From: Streptomyces actinomycinicus
Lineage (GTDB): Bacteria > Actinomycetota > Actinomycetes > Streptomycetales > Streptomycetaceae
Direction: 5' to 3'
Length of the DNA: 64,000 bases
Assembly (NCBI RefSeq): GCF_016741775.1
Contig: NZ_JAERRK010000003.1
Coordinates: 62,001-126,000 of the forward strand
Under the pieces are notes generated by a model. It worked only from the letters and a program-made list of their open reading frames with translations, ran no database searches and had not been told where the DNA came from. Positions within the stretch are counted from its first letter, which is position 1. Each line of letters opens with the position of its first letter. The translations under genes were made by a program, and so were the position numbers. Shown piece by piece: positions 38,561 through 48,840 of this stretch.

Positions 38561-39961
38561 GTGACTATTCGCCTGTACGACACCAGCGCCCGGCAGATCC
38601 GTGACTTCACCCCGCTCAAGCCGGGTTGCGTCTCGATCTACCTCTGTGGCGCCACCGTGCAGGCCGCGCCCCACATCGGCCACATCCGCTCGGGCCTCAA
38701 CTTCGACATCATGCGCCGCTGGTTCGAGTACCGCGGCTATCAGGTGACGTTCGTCCGCAACGTCACCGACATCGACGACAAGATCATCGCCAAGAGCCAC
38801 GAGCAGAACCGCCCGTGGTGGTCGATCGGGTACGAGAACGAGCGCGCCTTCAACGACGGCTACACCGCCCTCGGCTGCCTCCCGCCCACGTACGAGCCCC
38901 GCGCCACCGGCCACATCACCGAGATGGTCGAGATGATGCAGGGCCTCATCGAGCGCGGGCACGCCTACGCGGCCGACGGCAACGTCTACTTCGACGTGCG
39001 CTCCTTCCCGCAGTACCTGGAGCTGTCGCGGCAGGAGCTGGACAACCTGCGCCAGCCGTCCGGCGAGGGCGAGACCGGCAAGCGGGACGCACGCGACTTC
39101 GCCATGTGGAAGTCCGCCAAGCCCGGCGAGCCCACCTGGCCCACCCCATGGGGCCCCGGCCGCCCCGGCTGGCACCTTGAGTGCTCGGCGATGGCCCACA
39201 AGTACCTGGGCTCCGCCTTCGACATCCACGGCGGCGGCCTCGACCTGATCTTCCCGCACCACGAGAACGAGATCGCCCAGGCCAAGGCCTACGGCGACGA
39301 CTTCGCCCGGTACTGGGTGCACAACGCCTGGGTCACCATGGCCGGCGACAAGATGTCCAAGTCGCTCGGCAACAGCGTCCTGGTCACCGACATGGTCAAA
39401 CGGTGGCGGCCGATCGTGCTCCGGTACTACCTGGGCACACCGCACTACCGCTCGATGATCGAGTACAGCGAGGAGTCGCTGCGCGAGGCCGAGTCCGCGT
39501 TCGCGCGGATCGAGGGCTTCGTGCAGCGCGTCACCGAGCTGGTCGGGGAGACCGTCGAGCCGGCCGCCGACGTCCCGCCCGCCTTCGCCGAGGCGATGGA
39601 CGACGACCTGGGCGTCCCGGGGGCCCTCGCCGTCGTGCACACCACCGTCCGGCAGGGCAACAGCGCCCTCGCCGCCGACGACAAGGAAGCCGCCGTCGCC
39701 CGGCTCGCCGAGGTCCGGGCCATGCTCGGTGTCCTCGGCCTCGACCCGCTCGACCCGCACTGGGCCGGCGAGACCGACCGCGGCGAGGACCTCCACGGCG
39801 TGGTCGACAGCCTGGTCCGGCTCGTCCTCGAGCAGCGCGAGTCCGCCCGCGCCCGCAAGGACTGGGGCACCGCCGACGCCATCCGCGACCAGCTGGCCCA
39901 GGCCGGCCTGGTCATCGAGGACAGCCCGCAGGGACCGCGCTGGAGCCTCGGCTCACGCTGA
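38561..39961 (+). CDS. cysS: Cysteinyl-tRNA synthetase
   Basis: The protein is a 466-aa class I synthetase. The HIGH signature is at residues 38-41 and KMSKS near 264. Zinc ligands are Cys29, Cys of HLECSAMA (about 208) and the HHENE site (about 232-237). Length fits. GTG 38561 gives the usual N-terminus (VTIRLYDTSARQIRDFTPL). It is followed by rlmB. The MshC paralogue lacks this length, so CysS is the call. Confidence 0.95.
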   Translation: MTIRLYDTSARQIRDFTPLKPGCVSIYLCGATVQAAPHIGHIRSGLNFDIMRRWFEYRGYQVTFVRNVTDIDDKIIAKSHEQNRPWWSIGYENERAFNDGYTALGCLPPTYEPRATGHITEMVEMMQGLIERGHAYAADGNVYFDVRSFPQYLELSRQELDNLRQPSGEGETGKRDARDFAMWKSAKPGEPTWPTPWGPGRPGWHLECSAMAHKYLGSAFDIHGGGLDLIFPHHENEIAQAKAYGDDFARYWVHNAWVTMAGDKMSKSLGNSVLVTDMVKRWRPIVLRYYLGTPHYRSMIEYSEESLREAESAFARIEGFVQRVTELVGETVEPAADVPPAFAEAMDDDLGVPGALAVVHTTVRQGNSALAADDKEAAVARLAEVRAMLGVLGLDPLDPHWAGETDRGEDLHGVVDSLVRLVLEQRESARARKDWGTADAIRDQLAQAGLVIEDSPQGPRWSLGSR

Positions 39962-40060
39962 GACCGTCGTCGGTCCGGTGATCGATTGTGCCGCCCGGAC
40001 CTCCGGGCGGCACACTGCATAGACGTACACATCCGAACGCATCACAGAGACAGGTAGGTC

Positions 40061-41002
40061 ATGGCCGCGAACAACCGTCGCATGTCCGGCAAGAAGGGCG
40101 CGCAGGTCGGCAGTGGCGGCCAGCGGCGCAAGGGCCTGGAGGGCAAGGGCCCGACCCCGCCCGCCGAGATGCGCAAGGGACACAAGAAGAACCGCATCGC
40201 CACCGCCAAGGCGAAGCAGGCCGTGCGCCGCCCGGCGGTCCGCGGCCGGGGCGGCAAGTCCGCCTCCGAGCTGGTCGTCGGCCGCAACCCGGTCGTCGAG
40301 GCGCTCCGCGAGGGCGTTCCCGCCTCGACCCTCTACGTCCAGCAGTTCATCGACAACGACGAGCGCGTCCGCGAGGCCCTCCAGCTCGCCGGTGAGCGCG
40401 GCGGCATCAACCTGATGGAGGCCCCGCGCCCCGAACTGGACCGCATGACGAACGGCCTCAACCACCAGGGCCTGGTCCTGCAGGTCCCGCCGTACGAGTA
40501 CGCCCACCCCGAGGACCTGCTCGACGGGGCCGCCGACGAGGGCGAGGACCCGCTGGTCGTCGCCCTGGACGGGGTCACCGACCCGCGCAACCTCGGCGCG
40601 GTCGTCCGCTCGGTCTCGGCCTTCGGCGGCCACGGCGTGGTCGTCCCCGAGCGCCGCTCGGCCGGCATGACCGCCGGCGCCTGGAAGACCTCCGCCGGTA
40701 CGGCCGCCCGCACCCCGGTGGCCCGCGCCACCAACCTCACCCGGATGCTGGAGTCCTACAAGAAGGCCGGCGTCACGGTGGTCGGCCTGGCTGCGGACGG
40801 CGAGGTCGAACTCGGCGACCTGGAGGCACTGGCAGGGCCGGTCGTCATCGTGGTCGGCAGCGAGGGCAAGGGACTGTCCCGGCTGGTCGGCGAGACCTGC
40901 GACTTCCGGGTCCGGATCCCGATGCCCGGCGGCGCGGAATCGCTGAACGCGGGCGTCGCGGCAGGCATCGTCCTCTACGAGGCAGCCCGCAGGCGGAGCT
41001 GA
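40061..41002 (+). CDS. rlmB: 23S rRNA (guanosine-2251-2'-O)-methyltransferase RlmB
   Basis: The protein is a 313-aa SpoU/TrmH enzyme. A basic N-terminal extension (residues 1-65, Lys/Arg-rich) and the L30e-like substrate domain precede the SPOUT knot with [31 protein letters not shown] and [20 protein letters not shown]. It methylates G2251 in the peptidyl-transferase loop. cysS-rlmB order is conserved in actinomycetes. Confidence 0.92.
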   Translation: MAANNRRMSGKKGAQVGSGGQRRKGLEGKGPTPPAEMRKGHKKNRIATAKAKQAVRRPAVRGRGGKSASELVVGRNPVVEALREGVPASTLYVQQFIDNDERVREALQLAGERGGINLMEAPRPELDRMTNGLNHQGLVLQVPPYEYAHPEDLLDGAADEGEDPLVVALDGVTDPRNLGAVVRSVSAFGGHGVVVPERRSAGMTAGAWKTSAGTAARTPVARATNLTRMLESYKKAGVTVVGLAADGEVELGDLEALAGPVVIVVGSEGKGLSRLVGETCDFRVRIPMPGGAESLNAGVAAGIVLYEAARRRS

Positions 41003-41151
41003 ACAGGACCCGGGCAGGCCTGAACACCTGTCTGGAAGTGCACCCTTGCGGGTTAATTCAGGCGTCCGTATGGCGCTCCGGGCGGCTTTGACGGGGTCCG
41101 GACACATCCGCCCGGTCAAAGCAGTGTCCTAACGCCACATCACTCGGTTAG

Positions 41152-42813
41152 ATGAGTGTGGACACCAGAACACCCCGCACACCCACGGGGGACCGCTCGT
41201 CGGGATTCGACGACGCTCCCGCGCTGAGCATGGTGAAGGTGCCGAGCGATCCGGCGCAGGTCATCGTCAATCACGCCAGCTTCCGCGTGCAACTGGGCAC
41301 GTCGGCGAAGCGCACCCAATCCCCGCGGATCGCCCGGCATCTGAGCGTCGGCCAGGAGACCGCCCGGATGCCCGTCGTGGGCACGGCGGGCCGGGCGGGC
41401 ACCACCGGCCGCCGCCGCCCCGTCGTGTGGAGCGGCAAGTCCGCCCCCGACGACACCGGAGCGCACCGGCTCCTCCAGGCCGTGCGGGGCAGCAGCGTGC
41501 GCCACGCCGACGAGGCCGAGGCCGGCGCCACCCAGGTCATCCCACGCGTCCATACGGGCTACGCCGACACCTACGACGAACTCGACCAGACCGTCGAGAC
41601 CCCCGTCGTCGGCCACCAGCGCACCGCCCCCGACGCCGACGGCACCCGCCTCCTGCCGCACATGCGCACGGCGACCGGCGCCTACGACGCACCGGTCTAC
41701 CCGGACGCCGGCCACGAGCCGTACGACGGCTACCCGGACCCGGCCGACACCGACGAGGACGGCCCGCGCCCCGCCAGACGCCACGGAGACGACCCGGCCC
41801 GGCACGCGTACTACCCCGGTCGCCGGCTGAACCTCGGCGTCGTCCTCCTCCCGCTGCGCATCTTCCTCGGCTTCATCTCCATCTACGCCGGCATGGGCAA
41901 GCTCTGCGACCCCGTCTACTTCGACGGCGGCAAGCGCGGCTCGATGGTCACCTGGCTCAACACGCTCCACCCCTGGGACGTCGCCGAGCCACTGCGCCAG
42001 TTCGCCCTCCAGCACCCCGTCGGCTCCGGCCTGGTCATCGCCTTCCTCCAGGTGGTCGTCGGCGTCCTGACCATCCTCGGCTGCTGGCAGCGCGTGGCCG
42101 CGGTCATCGGCGTCCTGCTCTCCGCCGCCCTGATCGTCACCGTCAGCTGGAAGACCGTCCCCGCCTACGACGCCCCCGACATCATCTATCTCGCCGCCTG
42201 GTCCCCGCTGATCATCGCCGGCGCCCCCGTCTACTCCATCGACGGCCGCCTCGCGGGCAGCGCCTGGCGCAGGCTCGGACCCCGCTCCGACATCTGGGAA
42301 CTGCGCCGCTTCGTTCTGCGCCGCGGCGCCCTGATCACGGCGATCACCGTCGGCCTGACCCTCCTCATCGGCTCGCTGCTGGGCGGCGCGGTGCGCGACT
42401 CCAGCCGCGTGGTCGTCCCCGGCCCCGGCGAGGCCCCGCGCAACCAGCTCCCCGGCTCCCCGTTCCCCCAGGAACCGGGCAAGCGGCACAAGAAGGCCCC
42501 GGCGGCCTCCGCCTCCCCGACGGACGGCGCCACGGCCGGCGCGGTGCCCTCGGGGGCTGCGACGACACCGGGTGCCGGCCAGAGCACCGGCGCCGCAGTC
42601 TCGACGCCCAGCCAGACCCAGGGCACTACGGGCCAGGTCCCGCCCCGCCAGACCTCCCCCACCACGGGCGGCGCCCCCAGCACGACCGCGGGACCGACCA
42701 GCACGGGCGGCACCAGCACCTCCGGCGGCTCCACGTCGACCGGCGGCACCGGCACCTCCGGCGGCACGTCCTCCACAGGCCAGCCGGGCCTGGTAGGCGG
42801 CCTCCTGGGCTGA
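41152..42813 (+). CDS. DoxX-family membrane protein with long N- and C-terminal extensions
   Basis: The protein is 553 aa. Residues 1-220 are polar and disordered with recurring Asp/Thr/Pro. A DoxX/SURF4-like four-helix block runs about 225-350 (RIFLGFISIYAGMGKL, ALQHPVGSGLVIAFLQVVVG, TVSWKTVPAYDAPDIIYLAA), and a fifth segment lies near 395-415. The tail from 430 is Ser/Thr/Gly/Pro-rich (GGTSTSGGSTSTGG-type repeats). DoxX proteins carry quinone or thiol redox functions in the membrane. The extensions are unexplained. Confidence 0.75.
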   Translation: MSVDTRTPRTPTGDRSSGFDDAPALSMVKVPSDPAQVIVNHASFRVQLGTSAKRTQSPRIARHLSVGQETARMPVVGTAGRAGTTGRRRPVVWSGKSAPDDTGAHRLLQAVRGSSVRHADEAEAGATQVIPRVHTGYADTYDELDQTVETPVVGHQRTAPDADGTRLLPHMRTATGAYDAPVYPDAGHEPYDGYPDPADTDEDGPRPARRHGDDPARHAYYPGRRLNLGVVLLPLRIFLGFISIYAGMGKLCDPVYFDGGKRGSMVTWLNTLHPWDVAEPLRQFALQHPVGSGLVIAFLQVVVGVLTILGCWQRVAAVIGVLLSAALIVTVSWKTVPAYDAPDIIYLAAWSPLIIAGAPVYSIDGRLAGSAWRRLGPRSDIWELRRFVLRRGALITAITVGLTLLIGSLLGGAVRDSSRVVVPGPGEAPRNQLPGSPFPQEPGKRHKKAPAASASPTDGATAGAVPSGAATTPGAGQSTGAAVSTPSQTQGTTGQVPPRQTSPTTGGAPSTTAGPTSTGGTSTSGGSTSTGGTGTSGGTSSTGQPGLVGGLLG

Positions 42814-42827
42814 CCCCCAGACACACA

Positions 42828-42857
42828 AGGCCCCGCACCTCCCCAGGTGCGGGGCCT
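42828..42857 (+). terminator. Terminator after the DoxX gene
   Basis: AGGCCCCGCACCT pairs with AGGTGCGGGGCCT across CCCC. Confidence 0.7.
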
Positions 42858-42933
42858 CTACCCGGACGCGACCGCCCCCACAGGCCGTCAGCCGGACGAG
42901 CGCCGTAACCACCGGACGCCGCCGACTCCCCCG

Positions 42934-43665
42934 TCACCGGCCGAGCGCCGCCAACTCCTTCGCCGCCTCGGTCAGATCCTTCGCCGTGTCGATGGCCCGC
43001 CAGTACGCCCCCTGCGGAATGGGGAACCCGGCCAGCTTCTTCTCCCGTGCCAGCCGCGGGAACGTCGTCCGCTCGTGGTCCCCCCGCTCGGGCAGCATGC
43101 CGGCGAACTCGGGCGAGAACACGTACACACCCGCGTTGATCTCGAACGTCGACGGCGGAGCCTCGATGAAGTCGGTGATGTGCCCGAACCCGTCGGTCTT
43201 CACCGCACCCCAGGGGATTCGCGGACGAGCCAGCGCCAGAGTCGCGACGGCATCCCGCTCCGCGTGGAAGTCGGCCATGTCCCGCAGGGAGAACCGCGTC
43301 CAGATGTCCCCGTTCGTGGCGTACCACGGCCGGTCCGGATGGGGCAGACGCGCCGCGGCGTACCGCAGACCGCCGCCGCGGCCGAGCGGCTCGGACTCCA
43401 CGACGGTGGTGACCGAGACCGGAAGGTCGGCCGAGTCCAGCCACTTCTGCAGGACCTCGGCGAGGTGGCCGCAGGAGACCACCACGTCCGTCACACCTTC
43501 CTCGGCGAGCCAGGTCAGCTGATGGCCGATGATCGGAGTCCCCGTCCCGGGGATCTCGACCATCGGCTTGGGCCGGTCATCGGTGTACGGACGCAGCCGG
43601 GAGCCCTGGCCACCGGCCAGGACCACGGCTTGAGTGGGGCGCGACGCGGCGTTCGGATGGGTCAT
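42934..43665 (-). CDS. Nucleotidyltransferase (sugar-phosphate NTP-transferase family)
   Basis: The protein is 243 aa. It has the NTP-binding signature LAGGQGSRLRPYT near residue 16 and DRPKPMVEI, then a Rossmann core with NGDIW metal site. It probably makes an NDP-sugar from a sugar-1-phosphate; the sugar is not evident. A minus-strand TACAGT lies 6 nt before ATG 43665. A sister glycosyltransferase is not nearby. Confidence 0.82.
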   Translation of the reverse strand: MTHPNAASRPTQAVVLAGGQGSRLRPYTDDRPKPMVEIPGTGTPIIGHQLTWLAEEGVTDVVVSCGHLAEVLQKWLDSADLPVSVTTVVESEPLGRGGGLRYAAARLPHPDRPWYATNGDIWTRFSLRDMADFHAERDAVATLALARPRIPWGAVKTDGFGHITDFIEAPPSTFEINAGVYVFSPEFAGMLPERGDHERTTFPRLAREKKLAGFPIPQGAYWRAIDTAKDLTEAAKELAALGR

Positions 43666-43671
43666 GACCGC

Positions 43672-43677
43672 ACTGTA
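43672..43677 (-). promoter_or_regulatory. -10 box (TACAGT) of the nucleotidyltransferase
   Basis: The minus-strand TACAGT is spaced 6 nt from ATG 43665. Confidence 0.45.
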
Positions 43678-43731
43678 CGTGGCGCCCCGGAGCCGCGTGC
43701 GGGTGGCCGTGGGCTCCTCGGACGGCTGTCA

Positions 43732-43753
43732 CCCGCTTCCCACCGGAAGCGGG
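43732..43753 (-). terminator. Hairpin after the 43765 gene
   Basis: CCCGCTTCC and GGAAGCGGG pair over 4 nt beyond the stop. Confidence 0.5.
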
Positions 43754-43764
43754 CTCCGGCGCGA

Positions 43765-44226
43765 TCAGGTGTGCGCCGCGAGGACACCCGAGGCGAAGGC
43801 CGTGTCACACACCGGGCGGGCGTACGACTGGGCCCGTGAGGCGCCGTAGATGCGCACCGCCGCCTTGCCGAGGGCGCGGGCGAGGGAGCCGCAGTGCCGG
43901 GCCAGCGAAGGGTGACCGTTGACGGCCTGCTGGAGGTGGGTGAGGACGACCCCCGGGTTCTTGTGCTGGAGTTCGGTCATCAGCTGGTCGCGGAGCACGT
44001 CCTGCGGAGCCTGGGCGGCCGGCTCGGCAGGAGCCTCCGCCGCGGAGACGTCGGAGGCGGCCAGCACCGAGCCGGACGGGCTTCCCGTCCAGTTGACCCG
44101 GGTGACCGCCAGGGTCCCGGAGAGCACCAGGACGACGGGCAGGACGAGGGCGAGAGTGCGGCCGATCCGGCGGGCAGGGCCGCCCCGGTGGCCGCGGCGC
44201 GTCTGTGGGGTGGTGGAGTGCTTCAC
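43765..44226 (-). CDS. Membrane-anchored hypothetical protein (153 aa)
   Basis: A basic N-terminus is followed by one hydrophobic segment (about residues 25-45), then an Ala/Pro/Glu linker and a helical extracytoplasmic domain with two Cys (ARHCGSLARAL, ARPVCDTAFA) likely to form a disulfide. The start is GTG 44226, 7 nt after a minus-strand TACCCT. I do not recognise the family. Confidence 0.65.
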   Translation of the reverse strand: MKHSTTPQTRRGHRGGPARRIGRTLALVLPVVLVLSGTLAVTRVNWTGSPSGSVLAASDVSAAEAPAEPAAQAPQDVLRDQLMTELQHKNPGVVLTHLQQAVNGHPSLARHCGSLARALGKAAVRIYGASRAQSYARPVCDTAFASGVLAAHT

Positions 44227-44233
44227 GCGTGTG

Positions 44234-44239
44234 AGGGTA
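44234..44239 (-). promoter_or_regulatory. -10 box (TACCCT) of the 43765 gene
   Basis: The minus-strand TACCCT is spaced 7 nt from GTG 44226. Confidence 0.45.
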
Positions 44240-44369
44240 GCGTGCAGTAATGATTTGGAGACATTGAGTCACCCTATTGGGGGATGAACTAGCGCCACTT
44301 TCTGGGTAGTGCGTTGACGACCTCCGCCCGGAACGATCGCTCTGCCGGGGTGTCCGCGCCCATGCGAAA

Positions 44370-44394
44370 GGCCCCGCGGACCGGCCGCGGGGCC
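44370..44394 (-). terminator. Terminator after msiK
   Basis: GGCCCCGCGG and CCGCGGGGCC form a 10-bp stem with a short ACCGG loop. Confidence 0.6.
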
Positions 44395-44422
44395 CATGCG
44401 CCGAGCGTTCTCGGTGCGAGCG

Positions 44423-45559
<1,137 letters not shown>

Positions 45560-45618
45560 GGTGAATGGGCCCCCTTCTACCGGCAGGAACGTGCCGGACG
45601 ATCCGTTGTAGGAAGGTG

Positions 45619-45634
45619 GTTGGTGTAGTCCACC
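45619..45634 (-). promoter_or_regulatory. dre-like (DasR) site upstream of msiK
   Basis: GTTGGTGTAGTCCACC holds TGGTGTAGTCCA, which differs from the palindromic DasR core TGGTCTAGACCA at two positions. It is 60 nt before the msiK start. Confidence 0.6.
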
Positions 45635-45831
45635 GGAGTGAACCGGGTCAGGACGCTACCTGCCGTCCACCTGCCCTGTCAGCACCCGCACCGCTGTGAA
45701 CTTCACGAAAATTCCCGGCGGGGCCACACCGGTGTGCTCCGTGCCTCGCCGCCGGGGAACTTCGTGGCCCGGGGAGACAAGCTCTGTGTACAGTGGAGCC
45801 GCTTTCTCGCACGGCCTCGAGACGTGCACCT

Positions 45832-45908
45832 GCCTCCTTAGCTCAGCTGGTCAGAGCGCCGCTCTTGTAAAGCGAAGGTCGTCGGTTCGAATCCGACAGG
45901 GGGCTCCA
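45832..45908 (+). tRNA. tRNA-Thr (anticodon TGT)
   Basis: The 74-nt body has the acceptor stem GCCTCCT / AGGGGGC, D loop AGCTGGTCAGA, anticodon loop CTTGTAA with anticodon TGT (45866-45868), T arm GGTTCGAATCC and an encoded CCA at 45906-45908. It is followed by a terminator hairpin. Confidence 0.95.
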
Positions 45909-45910
45909 GA

Positions 45911-45942
45911 CCCAGGTGGGATCCGTTCCCGCCTGGGCTTTT
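45911..45942 (+). terminator. Rho-independent terminator after tRNA-Thr
   Basis: CCCAGGTGGG pairs with CCCGCCTGGG (one G-T) and is followed by CTTTTT. Confidence 0.85.
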
Positions 45943-45953
45943 TCATGTCGGGG

Positions 45954-46652
45954 ATGTCGATCACGAGCCGGGCGGTAGTGGCGTGCGTGAATCGGCTCAT
46001 GCGAATTCAGCGGCGCCTGGGCGGGTTGTGGGCGTATGTCCGCAGTGCTCCCGGTACGTACGTGTGGCTGGGGATCCTGTTCGTGACGACGGTCGCCCTG
46101 CACCGCATGTCGCCGGAGTTCGAGCAGCACTTCCTGCGGCACCGGTCGACGAACATCCATGAGCTGTCGCGCAGTCCGGTGCGGGTGCTGGTGACGAGCG
46201 CGATGTGGATCGAAGGCGGGCACTGGGTGCCGTACGCCTTCCTCTACACGGTGTTCCACGCGCCGGCGGAGCGCTGGCTGGGTACGGCTCGCTGGCTGGC
46301 GGTGTGCGTGGTGGCGCACGTGCTGGCCTCGCTGATCAGCGAGGGGGTGCTGCTGAAGGCGATCCAGGACGGCATGGCTCCGCACGCGGCGGTGGACACG
46401 CTGGACATCGGGGTGAGCTACGCGCTGGCCGGGGTGATCGCCGTGCTCGCCTACCGGATCGCGGTGCCCTGGCGGTACGGGTATCTGGCGGCGGTGCTGG
46501 TCGCCTTCGGGCTGCCGCTGACCGAGGGGCCGGCCTTCACCGACTTCGGGCATTTCGTCGCCGCGTTGCTCGGGCTTGCCTGTTATCCGCTGGTCAGGGG
46601 CCGGGGAAAAGCATGGAATCCGAAGGAGACACTGGCGGGGCTCAGGGGTTAA
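45954..46652 (+). CDS. Rhomboid-like membrane protein
   Basis: The protein is about 232 aa with about six hydrophobic segments. A Ser in GVSYALAGV (GxS-like) and a His in DFGHFVAALLG fall in late helices, the arrangement of the rhomboid Ser-His dyad; the family is treated as rhomboid-like and activity is uncertain. The start is unclear (ATG 45945, ATG 45954, or GTG near 45979), because the first ATG codons lie within or just after the tRNA terminator. Confidence 0.7.
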   Translation: MSITSRAVVACVNRLMRIQRRLGGLWAYVRSAPGTYVWLGILFVTTVALHRMSPEFEQHFLRHRSTNIHELSRSPVRVLVTSAMWIEGGHWVPYAFLYTVFHAPAERWLGTARWLAVCVVAHVLASLISEGVLLKAIQDGMAPHAAVDTLDIGVSYALAGVIAVLAYRIAVPWRYGYLAAVLVAFGLPLTEGPAFTDFGHFVAALLGLACYPLVRGRGKAWNPKETLAGLRG

Positions 46653-46662
46653 CGTCCCGGCC

Positions 46663-48069
46663 ATGAGCAGCTCGGCAAGCAGTGTCGTCAACGGTGGCGT
46701 GTCGTTCTGGTACGCGGATGACGGTCTTCCGGTGGTCCGGGAGCCGCTGTCCGGGGACGCGTCGGCCGATGTGGTCATCGTCGGTGGCGGGTACACGGGT
46801 CTGTGGACGGCGTACTACCTGAAGAAGGCGGCGCCTTTCCTGCGGATCACCGTGCTGGAGCAGAAGTTCTGCGGTTACGGCGCCTCGGGCCGCAACGGCG
46901 GGTGGCTCTACAACGGGATCGCCGGCCGGGACCGGTACGCGAAGCTGCACGGTCATGAGGCCGCCGTCCGGCTGCAGAAGGCGATGAACGACACGGTGGC
47001 CGAGGTGATCACGGTCGCCGGGGCGGAGGGCATCGACGCCGATGTGCACCAGGGCGGCGTGCTTGAGGTGGCGACGACACCCGCGCAGTTGGCGCGGCTG
47101 AGGGCGTTCCACGAGCACGAGCTGGCGTACGGCGAGAAGGACCGGGAGCTGTACGGGGCCCGGGAGACGGCCGAGCGGATCCGTGTCGCGGACGCGGTCG
47201 GCTCGGCGTGGACGCCGCACGGGGCGCGATTGCATCCGGTGAAGCTGGTGAAGGGGCTCGCGGCCGTCGTGGAGGCGCTCGGGGTGACGGTCCACGAGTC
47301 GACGCCGGTGACGGAGATCCGTCCCAAGCACGCGGTGACCCCGTACGGCACCGTTCGTGCCCCATACGTCCTGCGCTGCACGGAGGGCTTCACGGCGTCC
47401 TTGAAGGGACAGAAGCGGACGTGGCTGCCGATGAACTCCTCGATGCTCGTCACCGAGCCGCTCACCGAGGAGCAGTGGGCGGCGATCGGCTGGGCGGGCC
47501 GGGAGACGCTCGGCGACATGGCGCACGCGTACATGTACGCGCAGCGCACGGCCGACGGCCGGATCGCATTGGGCGGGCGGGGCGTGCCGTACCGCTTCGG
47601 TTCGCGCACGGACAACGACGGTCGTACGCAGCCGGCGACCGTCGAGGCGTTGCGGGAGATCCTGACCCGGTTCTTCCCCTCGCTGGCGGGTGTCGCGGTC
47701 GAACACGCGTGGTCGGGGGTCCTCGGTGTGCCGCGCGACTGGTGCGCGACCGTCACGCTGGATCGTTCCACCGGTCTCGGCTGGGCCGGCGGCTATGTCG
47801 GTTCCGGTGTGGCCACGGCCAATCTGGCTGCGCGTACCCTGCGGGACCTGGTCCAACAGGACTCCGGTCAGGGCGGTCGGACGGGGCTGACGGACCTGCC
47901 GTGGGTGAACCACAAGGTCCGCAAGTGGGAGCCGGAGCCGTTCCGCTGGCTGGGCGTGCACGGGATGTACGCGACCTACCGGGCCGCCGACGAGCGTGAG
48001 CGGCTGCATCCGGGCACGCAGTCGTCGCGCCTGGCGAGGGTGGCGGACCGGGTGGCCGGACGGCACTGA
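46663..48069 (+). CDS. FAD-dependent amine/glycine oxidoreductase (DAO family)
   Basis: The protein is 468 aa. The dinucleotide fold VVIVGGGYTGLWTAYYL lies near residue 37, followed by GRNGGWLYNG and a C-terminal SGVATANLAARTL FAD segment. It matches DAO family oxidases such as gamma-glutamylputrescine oxidase or a similar Puu/GabD context enzyme. The substrate is not certain; a GNAT amine acetyltransferase lies downstream, so a polyamine link is possible. Confidence 0.85.
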   Translation: MSSSASSVVNGGVSFWYADDGLPVVREPLSGDASADVVIVGGGYTGLWTAYYLKKAAPFLRITVLEQKFCGYGASGRNGGWLYNGIAGRDRYAKLHGHEAAVRLQKAMNDTVAEVITVAGAEGIDADVHQGGVLEVATTPAQLARLRAFHEHELAYGEKDRELYGARETAERIRVADAVGSAWTPHGARLHPVKLVKGLAAVVEALGVTVHESTPVTEIRPKHAVTPYGTVRAPYVLRCTEGFTASLKGQKRTWLPMNSSMLVTEPLTEEQWAAIGWAGRETLGDMAHAYMYAQRTADGRIALGGRGVPYRFGSRTDNDGRTQPATVEALREILTRFFPSLAGVAVEHAWSGVLGVPRDWCATVTLDRSTGLGWAGGYVGSGVATANLAARTLRDLVQQDSGQGGRTGLTDLPWVNHKVRKWEPEPFRWLGVHGMYATYRAADERERLHPGTQSSRLARVADRVAGRH

Positions 48070-48135
48070 GGGCCCGGGCCCGCCCGGTGGCCGACGGGTG
48101 CGGAAACCGGGTGACGGGGGGTGGGGGGCCGCGGT

Positions 48136-48141
48136 TACCCT
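48136..48141 (+). promoter_or_regulatory. -10 box (TACCCT) of the GNAT gene
   Basis: TACCCT is spaced 6 nt from ATG 48148. Confidence 0.45.
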
Positions 48142-48147
48142 CCCCTC

Positions 48148-48630
48148 ATGATCCGTGCCGCGACCCCTGCCGATGTCCCTGTCATCCATTCCCTGATCCG
48201 TGAGCTGGCCGAGTACGAGAAGGCGGCGGAGGAGGCGCGGGCCACCGAGGAGCAGTTGGCCGAGGCGCTGTTCGGGGAGCGCCCGGCCGCCTTCGCGCAC
48301 CTGGCGGTGGACGAGGACAGCGGTGAGGCGGTCGGGTTCGCGCTGTGGTTCCTGAACTTCTCCACCTGGCGGGGGGTGCACGGGATCTATCTGGAGGACC
48401 TGTACGTCCGCCCGGGCGCGCGTGGTGGCGGGCACGGGCGGGCGTTGCTGACCGCACTGGCGCGGATCTGCGCGGAGCGCGGGTACGAAAGGCTGGAGTG
48501 GTCGGTGCTGAACTGGAACGAGCCCGCGATCGGTTTCTACGAGGCGCTGGGTGCCCGGCCGCAGGACGAGTGGACGGTGTACCGGCTCACGGACGGGGCG
48601 CTGGCCGGGCTCGCGCGGACGGGCCGCTGA
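48148..48630 (+). CDS. GNAT acetyltransferase (spermidine/thialysine N-acetyltransferase-like)
   Basis: The protein is 160 aa. It closely resembles SSAT-type enzymes (MIRAATPADVPVIHSLIREL, FALWFLNFSTWRGVHGIYLE, LYVRPGARGGGHGRALLTAL as the acetyl-CoA loop, WSVLNWNEPAIGFYEALGA). It probably acetylates polyamines or thialysine-like amines. It follows the FAD amine oxidase. The first ATG is leaderless-like. Confidence 0.83.
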   Translation: MIRAATPADVPVIHSLIRELAEYEKAAEEARATEEQLAEALFGERPAAFAHLAVDEDSGEAVGFALWFLNFSTWRGVHGIYLEDLYVRPGARGGGHGRALLTALARICAERGYERLEWSVLNWNEPAIGFYEALGARPQDEWTVYRLTDGALAGLARTGR

Positions 48631-48671
48631 CCCGCCGGCCGGCCTCAGGGGCGTGCGGCAGGGGCCCCACC

Positions 48672-48833
48672 CGTTCCGGCGGAAGGCCTACTGGTTCCGG
48701 CGGAGGGCCCACCGGTTCCGGCGGGGAGCCCACCGGTTCCGGCGGGGAGCCCACCGGTTCCGGCGGGGGGGGGACTACTGGTTCCGGCCGGGGTCCCACC
48801 GGTTCCGGCGGGGGTCCCACCGGTTCCGGCACC
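48672..48833. repeat. 21-bp tandem repeat, about 7.5 copies
   Basis: The unit GGTTCCGGCGGGGAGCCCAC plus C is mostly 21 bp, with one 24-bp copy containing a run of ten G. It lies between the stops of the convergent GNAT and oxidoreductase genes. Confidence 0.9.
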
Positions 48834-48840
48834 CCGCAGC

